Shown here piece by piece: positions 1-5,493 of a stretch of 8,669 nucleotides of DNA. Made by a program: the position numbers and the translations under genes. The DNA lies in contig SKMI01000128.1 of the NCBI GenBank assembly GCA_007121115.1, forward strand, positions 1 to 8,669. Reading direction: 5' to 3'. The stretch comes from Paracoccaceae bacterium. Lineage in GTDB: Bacteria; Pseudomonadota; Alphaproteobacteria; Rhodobacterales; Rhodobacteraceae. The stretch's first letter is position 1, and every line of letters starts with the position of its first letter. Below the pieces are notes generated by a model, which saw only the letters and a program-made list of their open reading frames with translations, was not told where the DNA came from and made no database searches.

Positions 1-46
1 ACAGACCCGCCCAGACGGTCGCCTGAGTCAACCGTATCGCGCCGGT

Positions 47-499
47 TCATATCGCCTGCTGCGCCTCCGCCTCGGCGGCGGCCTCGGCGGCGGCCTCCAT
101 CGCCAGCAGGATCGAGGCATGGCGGTTGCGATAGTCCCGCGCCGGTTCCAACACCTCGAACCCGTCGAAGGGCGCCTCCGGCACCGGCCCGCCGGACTTC
201 AGCATCGCCCGCAGCGCATCGCGCGCCGCCTCCAGCTCCGCCCGGTTGCGACCGATCACCGCACCCCCAAGGACCGCCGCTGCTGCCTGACCCAACGCGC
301 AGGCCTTCACCTCCTGCCCGAAGCGGGATACGCGCCCGTCTTCCATGTCCAGATCCACCGTCACCGTGGACCCGCACAGCGGCGAGCGGCGCTTGACGCT
401 GGCCTGCGGGGCCTCCAGCCGCCCCAGATGCGGGATCTCGGACGCCAGCGCCAGGATCCGCCCGGAATAGAGCTTGATCAGGTCGGCATTCTCGGTCAC
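47..499 (-). CDS. NifU/IscU-type iron-sulfur cluster scaffold homologue, third cysteine absent
   Basis: 150 aa, starting at GTG. AGGGGA (506-511) lies 6 nt upstream and the next Met is only at residue 52, so GTG is preferred. The protein resembles the NifU N-terminal/IscU/SufU scaffold family, which assembles Fe-S clusters in the cytoplasm. Visible landmarks are SPLCGST (Cys42) and VKACALGQA (Cys67), the first two cluster ligands of the family. The third ligand normally lies in an HCSIL-type motif; here the sequence is RHASILLA with Ala128 in that place, so only two of three cysteines remain. The C-terminus is a low-complexity Ala/Glu stretch (about 135-150). It diverges from hisI across a 64-bp spacer. 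It could be a working scaffold with altered chemistry, a carrier, or a protein that has lost cluster building. Family assignment is fairly sure; biochemical role is inference. Confidence 0.8.
   Translation of the reverse strand: MTENADLIKLYSGRILALASEIPHLGRLEAPQASVKRRSPLCGSTVTVDLDMEDGRVSRFGQEVKACALGQAAAAVLGGAVIGRNRAELEAARDALRAMLKSGGPVPEAPFDGFEVLEPARDYRNRHASILLAMEAAAEAAAEAEAQQAI
71..94. repeat. 12-bp tandem duplication in scaffold gene
   Basis: The 12-mer CTCGGCGGCGGC occurs twice back to back (71-82 and 83-94). On the minus strand it encodes the repeated Glu-Ala-Ala-Ala units of the scaffold protein's C-terminal tail. The copy change is in frame (4 codons), so slippage would only lengthen or shorten a helical Ala/Glu tail. 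A minor feature. Confidence 0.75.
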
Positions 500-563
500 C
501 GGGCTTCCCCTTGCGGCTATCCTGTCCTAAGCGGTCTTCCCGCCCATGAGCAGGAGATAACGC
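500..563. promoter_or_regulatory. Divergent spacer between scaffold gene and hisI
   Basis: This 64-bp gap must hold, or lie close to, the promoters of two divergent genes. It contains the minus-strand ribosome binding site AGGGGA (506-511) for the GTG-starting scaffold gene and the plus-strand AGGAGA (552-557) for hisI. I could not find a convincing -35/-10 pair on either strand; TTGCGG at 511-516 lacks a good -10 partner. The promoter role is inferred from gene orientation only. Confidence 0.4.
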
Positions 564-926
564 ATGCGCTTCGATCCGCAATCCCTACGTTATGACGACA
601 AGGGCCTGATCCCCTGCATCGCCCAGGATCATGCGACCGGCGAGGTGCTGATGGTCGCCTGGATGAACGCCGAGGCCGTGACTCAAACGCTGGAGAGCGG
701 GCGCGTCACCTACTGGTCGCGCTCGCGCGCGGCGCTCTGGGTGAAGGGCGAAAGCTCGGGCCACGTGCAGAAACTGGTCGAATTGCGCATCGACTGCGAC
801 CGCGACTGCCTGCTGGCGCTGGTCGAGCAGACCGGCCCGGCCTGCCACACCAACCGGCGCAGTTGCTTCTACACCGCCCTGCGCGATGGGGCCGAGGTCG
901 AGATCATGACGCCGCAGGCAGATTGA
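564..926 (+). CDS. hisI: Phosphoribosyl-AMP cyclohydrolase
   Basis: 120 aa. It catalyses the third step of histidine biosynthesis, hydrolytic opening of the purine ring of phosphoribosyl-AMP, as a cytoplasmic metal-dependent dimer. Diagnostic motifs: VAWMNAEA (31-38), TYWSRSR (49-55), the metal-binding DCDRD (Asp77, Cys78, Asp79, Asp81) and the paired zinc cysteines Cys94 (ACHTN) and Cys101 (RSCFY). The Asp residues are the family's magnesium ligands and the three Cys its zinc ligands. Length fits the stand-alone enzyme; no HisE (PR-ATP pyrophosphatase) domain is fused. The start is well supported: GGAG at 553-556 with a 7-nt spacer to ATG. The last 23 bp overlap the 3' end of gluQRS on the opposite strand, so the two transcripts are antisense at their ends. 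No other his gene is present in the window. Confidence 0.97.
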   Translation: MRFDPQSLRYDDKGLIPCIAQDHATGEVLMVAWMNAEAVTQTLESGRVTYWSRSRAALWVKGESSGHVQKLVELRIDCDRDCLLALVEQTGPACHTNRRSCFYTALRDGAEVEIMTPQAD

Positions 927-1782
927 CGAGAGCACGGATCTCTGCCGGGCTGGCGCCTTCGGCACGGTAAAGCGCAATCGCGCGCGCATCGTCGCGCTTG
1001 GCCAGCCGCTTGCCCCCGCCGTCGCGAATCAGCCGGTGGTGGTGATAACGCGGCACCGTCAGGCCCAGCAGGCGCTGGAGCAACACGTGGATGAAACTGG
1101 CCTCGAACAGGTCGACGCCGCGCACCACCTCGGTTATCCCCTGCGCGGCATCGTCCACCACCACCGACAGGTGATAGCTGGTGCCCAGATCGCGCCGCGC
1201 CAGCACCACATCGCCGACCGCTGCGCGCATCCAGTCCGGGTCCAGCCCGTGCGTCCCGGCAAACTCCGCGCCGGTCTCGGTGAAGGCCGCCGCCCCGGCC
1301 AGCGTCAGCGCCCGGCCCATGTCCAGCCGCAGCGCATCCTCCGGCCCGGCCTCGGCCATGGACCGCCCGCGACAGGTGCCGGGATAGACCAGACCATCGG
1401 GCCCCACCACCGCCACCCCTTCCTGCGGGGCCGACACCGCAGCCCGGATGTCCGCACGCCGACAGCGGCAGGGAAACAGCACCCCCAATTCCGCCAGCCG
1501 ATCCAGCGCTGCCCGGTAAGCCCCCATCCGCGCCGATTGCCGCATCACCGGTTCCGGCCAGTCCAGCCCCAGCCAGCGCAAATCGTCGAAGATCGCCGCC
1601 TCATACTCCGGCCGGCACCGTGCCTGATCGATATCCTCGATCCGCAGCAGGAACCGCCCCTCCCGCCCGCGGGCCCGGTCCCAGGCCACCAGCGCCGAAA
1701 ACGCATGCCCCAGATGCAACGGCCCCGTGGGCGAGGGCGCGAACCGCGTCACACTGCCCGCACCCCCGGCCACCCCCATCAT
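904..1782 (-). CDS. gluQRS: Glutamyl-queuosine tRNA(Asp) synthetase
   Basis: 292 aa from ATG at 1782. A truncated glutamyl-tRNA synthetase paralogue without the anticodon-binding domain. It activates glutamate and attaches it to queuosine at position 34 of tRNA-Asp. Visible motifs: RFAPSPTGPLHLGH (13-26, HIGH-type ATP site), LRIEDID (46-52), the zinc-site pattern Cys105-x-Cys107 with Tyr133 and Cys137, TSYHLSVVVDD (201-211), RGVDL (221-225) and a degenerate KMSKS equivalent, KRLAKRD (258-264). The ATG overlaps the trmFO stop as ATGA, suggesting coupled translation. Family members often begin almost at the TRFAPSP motif, so GTG at 1752 (V11), preceded by a G-rich GGGGGT about 9 nt upstream, is a real alternative. 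The ten extra N-terminal residues come from a repeat tail. The 3' end overlaps hisI by 23 bp. Confidence 0.95.
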   Translation of the reverse strand: MMGVAGGAGSVTRFAPSPTGPLHLGHAFSALVAWDRARGREGRFLLRIEDIDQARCRPEYEAAIFDDLRWLGLDWPEPVMRQSARMGAYRAALDRLAELGVLFPCRCRRADIRAAVSAPQEGVAVVGPDGLVYPGTCRGRSMAEAGPEDALRLDMGRALTLAGAAAFTETGAEFAGTHGLDPDWMRAAVGDVVLARRDLGTSYHLSVVVDDAAQGITEVVRGVDLFEASFIHVLLQRLLGLTVPRYHHHRLIRDGGGKRLAKRDDARAIALYRAEGASPAEIRALVNLPAAS

Positions 1783-1803
1783 CTGTGCGAAAATATCCCG
1801 GGG
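1773..1803 (-). repeat. Third copy of dispersed-repeat tail (copy C), at trmFO/gluQRS junction
   Basis: Read on the minus strand this is GGGATATTTTCGCACAGATG followed by ATG and a run of G. It matches the tail of copy B after mltG: a 15-base identity, GCACAGATGATGGGG, lies at 1774-1788 here (minus) and 8099-8113 there (plus), preceded in both by G-rich sequence and ATATTT. Copy A after the DUF427 gene has a related tail. In this copy the GATGATG supplies the TGA of trmFO and the ATG of gluQRS. As in the other copies, the tail runs in the direction of the upstream gene. Upstream of it are G/C-rich palindromes rather than the four-hairpin body seen in copies A and B. Confidence 0.7.
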
Positions 1804-3263
1804 GGTCCGGGGGGCTGGCCCTCCGGCTTATGGCCCGGTCCGGGGGGCTGGCCCCCCGGCTTATGGCCCGGTCCGGGGGGCTGGCCCCCCGGCGCCGCCA
1901 CGGCCTCTGCCATCTCGGGCGCCGGACCCTGCGCCGCCAGCCAGTCGCGGAACGCGGCCTTGGCGCGGTCGGTATAGGCCCGATACCGCTCCTTGCGCCC
2001 GCGCCGTCCGCCACGGGCCTCGATGGGCGGGAACAGGCCGAAATTGACATTCATCGGCTGAAAGGTCTTTGCCTCGGCATCGCCGGTGATATGGGCGACC
2101 AGCGCGCCCATGGCGGTTTCGCGCGGGGGCGGGGGCAGGGCGCCGCCCAGAAGTTCCGCCGCCGCCAGCCGCCCGGCCAGCAGCCCCATGGCCGCGCTTT
2201 CCACATAGCCCTCGACCCCGGTGATCTGCCCGGCAAAGCGGATGTGCGCGCGCGCCCGCAGTCGCATCTCGCGGTCCAGAAGCGTGGGCGAATTGATGAA
2301 GGTGTTGCGATGGATGCCACCCAGCCGCGCGAATTGCGCCTCTTCCAGGCCGGGGATCATCCGGAACACCTGCGTCTGCGCGCCGTATTTCATCTTGGTC
2401 TGGAAACCCACGATATTGTAGAGCGTGCCCAGCGCGTTATCGCGCCGCAATTGCACCACCGCATGGGGCTTCACCTCCGGCGCATGGGGGTTGGTCAGGC
2501 CCACGGGCTTCATCGGACCGTGGCGCAGCGTCTCGCGCCCGCGCTCGGCCATCACCTCGATGGGCAGGCAGCCGTCGAAATACTGCGCCGTCTCGCCGGG
2601 TTTGAAGGCGGTCTTGTCGGCCGCCAGCAGCGCATCGATGAAAGCCTCGTATTGCGCGCGGTCCATCGGGCAGTTCAGGTAGGCGGTGCGCTCTTCCTCG
2701 GTCTCGCCCTTGTCATAGCGTGACTGGAACCAGGCCTTGGACAGGTCCACGCTGTCGAAATGCACGATCGGCGCGATGGCGTCGAAGAACGCCAGCTGGT
2801 CCGCACCCGTCGCCTCCCGGATCGCCTCGGCCAGCGCGCCCGAGGTCAGAGGGCCAGTGGCGATGATCCACTGTCCCTCGTTCGGCAACTCCCGGACCTC
2901 GCTCTCCACCACCTTGACCCGCGGATGCGCGCGCAGCCGCGCGGTGACGCCTGCGGCAAAGGCATCGCGGTCCACTGCCAGCGCGCCACCGGCGGGCAGG
3001 GCGTGCGTGTCGGCCATGTCGATGATCAGCCCGCCCGCCGCGCGCATCTCCCAGTGCAACAGCCCCACGGCGTTGTTCTCGTCATCGTCCGAGCGGAAGG
3101 AGTTCGAGCACACCATCTCGGCCAGATCGCCGGTGCGGTGCGCGAAGGTGCCGACCTTCGGGCGCATCTCGTGGATGACCACGTTGACGCCCATGTTGGC
3201 GGCCTGCCAGGCGGCCTCGGCCCCGGCCATGCCGCCGCCGACGATATTGAGAACCTGTGTCAT
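1779..3263 (-). CDS. trmFO: Methylenetetrahydrofolate--tRNA (uracil-5-)-methyltransferase, repeat-extended C-terminus
   Basis: 494 aa. A folate- and FAD-dependent enzyme that makes m5U54 in the T-loop of tRNAs, using methylenetetrahydrofolate and NAD(P)H. Motifs: N-terminal dinucleotide fold VGGGMAGAEAA (8-18), VCSNSFRSDD (51-60) with Cys52, YFDGCLPIEVMAERG (228-242) with Cys232, NIVGFQTKMKYG (283-294) and the FAD-closing GQITGVEGYVESAAMG (345-360). Cys52 and Cys232 match the two functional cysteines of characterised TrmFO. The recognisable family core ends near residue 445 (FRDWLAAQ). The last ~49 residues are an extra Pro/Gly-rich tail with an 11-residue tandem repeat, not part of the known fold. 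ATG is the first Met after an in-frame TAG four codons upstream. No Shine-Dalgarno sequence is visible before it, so initiation may be leaderless or weak. The stop overlaps the gluQRS start. Confidence 0.96.
   Translation of the reverse strand: MTQVLNIVGGGMAGAEAAWQAANMGVNVVIHEMRPKVGTFAHRTGDLAEMVCSNSFRSDDDENNAVGLLHWEMRAAGGLIIDMADTHALPAGGALAVDRDAFAAGVTARLRAHPRVKVVESEVRELPNEGQWIIATGPLTSGALAEAIREATGADQLAFFDAIAPIVHFDSVDLSKAWFQSRYDKGETEEERTAYLNCPMDRAQYEAFIDALLAADKTAFKPGETAQYFDGCLPIEVMAERGRETLRHGPMKPVGLTNPHAPEVKPHAVVQLRRDNALGTLYNIVGFQTKMKYGAQTQVFRMIPGLEEAQFARLGGIHRNTFINSPTLLDREMRLRARAHIRFAGQITGVEGYVESAAMGLLAGRLAAAELLGGALPPPPRETAMGALVAHITGDAEAKTFQPMNVNFGLFPPIEARGGRRGRKERYRAYTDRAKAAFRDWLAAQGPAPEMAEAVAAPGGQPPGPGHKPGGQPPGPGHKPEGQPPGPPGIFSHR
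1804..1889 (-). repeat. 33-bp tandem repeat, two perfect copies plus a partial third
   Basis: The units at 1824-1856 and 1857-1889 are identical over all 33 bases. 1804-1823 matches the last 20 bases of the unit with one mismatch (T at 1822). Each full unit boundary carries a perfect palindrome with 8-bp arms CCGGGGGG/CCCCCCGG around a CTGG loop (1840-1859 and 1873-1892). Because 33 is a multiple of three, the array stays in frame in trmFO and encodes GGQPPGPGHKP twice and then EGQPPGP. There are no unique spacers, so this is not a CRISPR array. Identity of the two copies suggests recent duplication or ongoing slippage. Confidence 0.9.
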
Positions 3264-3332
3264 GGGGGTGATCTAGCGGTTGCGTGGCGCTCTGTGAAGG
3301 GGCGGGCGACGCGCGCTGATACGCGACCCGCG

Positions 3333-4706
3333 TCAGTTCCCGCGCACCAGCTTGCCGGGGTTCATGATGCCCGCAGGGTCCAGCGCGCGCTTGATCCGGC
3401 CCATGACCTCCCAGCCCGCGCCGTGCTCGGTTTCCATGTAGCCCAGCTTGCCCATGCCGATCCCGTGCTCGCCGCTGACCGTGCCGCCCAGACGCAGCGC
3501 GCGCTCGGCCATCGCCCCGGCCAGCGCCTTGGCGCGCCGCAATTCCTCCGCATCGCCCTTGCGCGGCATCAGCAGCGCGTGGAAATTCCCGTCCCCCACA
3601 TGGCCCAGGATCGGTCCCGGAATGCCGCTGTCGGCGATATCCGCCGCCGACTCCTCCACCGCCTCGGCCAGGCGCGAGATCGGCACGCAGACATCGGTGG
3701 TCAGCGGGTCAGTGTCCGGATAAAGCGCGCGGGCGGTGTAATAGGCGTTGTGCCGCAGCTTCCACAGCGCATTGCGCTCCTGGGGCCGCGTGGCCCAGCG
3801 GAACCCGGCCCCGCCCGCATCGGCAACGATCTCGCCGAACGCCTCGGCCTGCGCCTGCACGCCCGCGTCCGAGCCGTGAAACTCCACCATAAGATGCGGC
3901 TGCAACGGCAGGTCCAGCCCCGCCTGATCGTTGAAGATCGCCGCGAAACCCGCGTCCAGAAACTCGATCCGCGCCATGGGAATGCCCGACTGGATGGTGG
4001 CCGTGACCGCCGCCACCGCCGCGCCCATGTCCGGAAAGGCGCAGGTCGCGGCGCTGATCGCCTCGGGCTGGCCCTGCAGCCGCAGCGTGAGTTCCGTGAT
4101 CAGCCCCAGCGTGCCCTCGGCGCCGACGAACAGCCCGGTCAGATCATAGCCGGTGCTGGACTTGGGCGCCGCCGAGCCGGTGCGGATCACCGTTGCGTCG
4201 GCCAGCACCGCCTCCAGCGCCAGCACATTGGCGCGCATGGTCCCATACCGCACCGCCGTGGTCCCCGAAGCCCGCGTCGACGCCATCCCGCCCAGCGAGG
4301 CATTGGCCCCCGGGTCCACCGGAAAGAACAGCCCCGTGGCGCGCAGCTCGTTGTTCAGCCCCTCGCGCGTGACCCCGGGCTGGACCACTGCCATCATGTC
4401 CTCGGCCCCGATCCGCAGCACCTTGTTCATGCGCGAAAAATCCACCGTCACGCCGCCGCGCGGCGCCAGCGCATGCCCTTCGAGCGAGGTGCCCGTGCCC
4501 CAGCCGATCACCGGGACCCCATGCGCGGCGCAGACCCGCACGATCGCAGCTACCTCGTCCGTGCTCTCGGGATAGGCCACCGCATCGGGCGCCATGTCCT
4601 GCAAAAGCGCCTCGGAGCGCCCATGCAGGGCCCGGTCGGACTCGCCTGTATTCAGACGCGCGCCCAGAAGCGTCTGCAACGCCGCAATCGCCACCTCATG
4701 CGCCAT
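3333..4706 (-). CDS. FAD-linked oxidase, D-lactate dehydrogenase (cytochrome) type
   Basis: 457 aa from the third of three consecutive ATGs (4712, 4709, 4706). GAAGGGGG (4713-4720) sits 6 nt from the third and abuts the first. The family oxidises D-2-hydroxy acids such as D-lactate with FAD and passes electrons to the respiratory chain. Numbered from the first ATG: PCMH-type FAD domain at about 43-220 with VIGWGTGTSLEGH (68-80), DPGANASLGGMASTRASGT (133-151) and VGAEGTLGLITELTL (196-210). The C-terminal substrate domain has RHNAYY (320-325), TTDVCVPISRL (338-348), GHVGDGNFH (370-378) and SGEHGIG (413-419); the His and Glu-His residues are expected metal/substrate ligands. TTDVCVP points to the D-lactate type rather than GlcD, but substrate is not proven. 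The gap to trmFO downstream is 69 bp. Confidence 0.88.
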   Translation of the reverse strand: MAHEVAIAALQTLLGARLNTGESDRALHGRSEALLQDMAPDAVAYPESTDEVAAIVRVCAAHGVPVIGWGTGTSLEGHALAPRGGVTVDFSRMNKVLRIGAEDMMAVVQPGVTREGLNNELRATGLFFPVDPGANASLGGMASTRASGTTAVRYGTMRANVLALEAVLADATVIRTGSAAPKSSTGYDLTGLFVGAEGTLGLITELTLRLQGQPEAISAATCAFPDMGAAVAAVTATIQSGIPMARIEFLDAGFAAIFNDQAGLDLPLQPHLMVEFHGSDAGVQAQAEAFGEIVADAGGAGFRWATRPQERNALWKLRHNAYYTARALYPDTDPLTTDVCVPISRLAEAVEESAADIADSGIPGPILGHVGDGNFHALLMPRKGDAEELRRAKALAGAMAERALRLGGTVSGEHGIGMGKLGYMETEHGAGWEVMGRIKRALDPAGIMNPGKLVRGN

Positions 4707-4712
4707 CATCAT

Positions 4713-4720
4713 CCCCCTTC
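4713..4720 (-). promoter_or_regulatory. Ribosome binding site deciding the lactate dehydrogenase start
   Basis: GAAGGGGG on the minus strand directly precedes ATGATGATG. Spacing is 0, 3 or 6 nt to the three ATGs. Only the third, at 4706, has a normal spacing, so the protein probably begins MAHEVAIAAL. Confidence 0.6.
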
Positions 4721-4760
4721 AGCCCACCCCGCACGCCCCCGACAAAGCACGGCTGATCCT

Positions 4761-4887
4761 TCATCTTGCCGCAAATACCCTCAGGGCGGTGAGCCAGCCT
4801 TCAGGCTGGCGAGGGGGCAGAATGCCCCCTCAATCCGCACGCAGTGCCAGAAAACCTGCGCCCGGCACGGGCGCGCCGCAAGGTCAC
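4761..4887 (-). repeat. Dispersed structured palindromic element, copy A
   Basis: Lies in the gap between the DUF427 gene and the downstream lactate dehydrogenase gene, in their direction. In minus-strand order it holds hairpin H1 (arms 4868-4874 and 4858-4864, GCGCCCG/CGGGCGC, 3-nt loop), H2 (GCAC at 4844-4847 with GTGC at 4837-4840), H3 (9-bp arms 4823-4831/4811-4819, GAA loop read on plus), H4 (arms 4804-4810/4793-4799, GCCAGCC/GGCTGGC, 4-nt loop), then a tail ending GGTATTTGCGGCAAGATGA (4761-4779). The first 77 nt align to copy B (7983-8060) with about 9 differences counted by hand. The DUF427 stop codon lies within the element's first bases (TGACC). None of the stems is followed by a T-run, so a classical intrinsic terminator is not supported; a role at mRNA 3' ends is inference. 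Confidence 0.85.
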
Positions 4888-5222
4888 ACCCGCTCGACCG
4901 TCACCTCGCCCGCGTCGAAGGCCAGATACCCACGGATGGCGGCGAAATCGTCGGGCGCGGCCTCGTAGCTCAGTGCCGCGTTCTTCAGCGTTCCGCCGGG
5001 GCTGGTGATGTGGTAATGCGTCGCCGCGCCGCGTTGGTCGCAGGCGCTTTGCCGGTCCGACGCTTCCAGAAAGGCCATGGCCACGTCGCCGCGCGGGAAG
5101 TAGATGACGAAGGGCGCCTCGCCTTCGACCACCTCCATGGCGGCGCGGGTCTCGGCGATCACGGCGCCCTCGGCGCGCACGACCCATGTGCCTTCGGCCG
5201 GGTAGATGCGAATCTCTGTCAT
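4884..5222 (-). CDS. DUF427 domain-containing protein
   Basis: 112 aa, one small cytoplasmic domain with no signal peptide or membrane segment. It matches the DUF427 pattern: an N-terminal strand region (VVRAEGAVIAETRAAMEV, 14-31), PFVIYFPRGDVAMAFLEAS (37-55, the family's tyrosine/phenylalanine-Pro-Arg-x-Asp-Val motif), then a Cys-x-x-(Arg/Lys)-Gly segment CDQRGAATHYHI (61-72), NAALSYEAAP (81-90) and IRGYLAFDAGEVTVE (96-110). The family folds as a small beta barrel; no reaction is firmly established for it, so none is assigned. GGAAGGG lies 7 nt before the ATG. The stop codon falls inside copy A of the dispersed repeat. It diverges from fabF across a 271-bp spacer and may share an operon with the lactate dehydrogenase gene 171 bp downstream, but the hairpin element lies between. 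Confidence 0.9.
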   Translation of the reverse strand: MTEIRIYPAEGTWVVRAEGAVIAETRAAMEVVEGEAPFVIYFPRGDVAMAFLEASDRQSACDQRGAATHYHITSPGGTLKNAALSYEAAPDDFAAIRGYLAFDAGEVTVERV

Positions 5223-5493
5223 GGCGTGTCCCTTCCATTTTGGCGGTGTTCTAACGCGAGATCACCGCGAAACAAACCCCGGTGATGTGGCGCGCCCTTT
5301 GCAGTGGCGCGCGGGGCCGTGGCGATCAAACTCCGGTGGATGGCGCAAGAGCCGTGCCGGCGCAGGGTTTTCCTGCGTGTCAAACCGGTGTATGTCCCTC
5401 GGCGTCAGGGCGCCCGCCACAAGGGGCCACCGCGGGCCACCGCGGGCGGACCGCGCCGGGGCGGCCTGTTCCAGGATGCCAGAGGAGTGCAGA
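5223..5493. promoter_or_regulatory. Divergent DUF427/fabF spacer with inverted repeats
   Basis: 271 bp that should carry promoters for both genes. I find no confident -35/-10 pair. It contains three perfect 7-bp inverted repeats: ATCACCG 5261-5267 with CGGTGAT 5280-5286 around an A-rich 12-nt spacer; GCGCGCC 5290-5296 with GGCGCGC 5306-5312; and CGCCCGC 5411-5417 with GCGGGCG 5442-5448. A competing 6-bp pair, GCGGTG 5243-5248 with CACCGC 5263-5268, uses the left arm of the first. Inside the third, the 10-mer GGGCCACCGC is duplicated in tandem (5424-5433, 5434-5443). The first pair is the best operator or leader-hairpin candidate. In G+C-rich DNA some such pairs arise by chance. No gene is visible here. 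Confidence 0.4.
5481..5487 (+). promoter_or_regulatory. Ribosome binding site deciding the fabF start
   Basis: AGAGGAG with a 6-nt spacer to ATG at 5494. The fabF frame stays open upstream as far as 5206, but that stretch crosses the divergent spacer and resembles no part of FabF, so this site fixes the start. Confidence 0.85.

Noticed and set aside
15..35. Hairpin downstream of the scaffold gene (ACGGTCG with CAACCGT)
   Set aside because: The stem is 7 bp with a mismatch-type wobble, a 7-nt loop and no T-run; too weak to call a terminator in G+C-rich DNA.
1804..1892. CRISPR-like array
   Set aside because: The repeats are directly adjacent with no unique spacers, lie inside a coding frame, and there are no cas genes.
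3264..3332. Imperfect G/C inverted sequence between the lactate dehydrogenase gene and trmFO
   Set aside because: Pairing is broken in the middle and no T-run follows. It also lacks the tail of the dispersed element, so nothing definite can be said about this 69-bp gap.
4793..4831. Classical intrinsic terminator after the DUF427 gene (and likewise 8041-8076 after mltG)
   Set aside because: The stems are strong, but no T-run follows either. Repeat identity between the sites explains them better. A termination role remains possible but unsupported.
2760..5285. Very long open frame on the plus strand across trmFO, the lactate dehydrogenase gene and DUF427
   Set aside because: It is antisense to three genes with complete motifs. 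Its translation is Arg/His/Gln/Pro-rich without any recognisable domain, as expected from a shadow frame of G+C-rich coding DNA.
5206..5493. Possible N-terminal extension of FabF
   Set aside because: The frame is open, but it crosses the divergent spacer and resembles no FabF. AGAGGAG plus ATG at 5494 gives a family-length protein.
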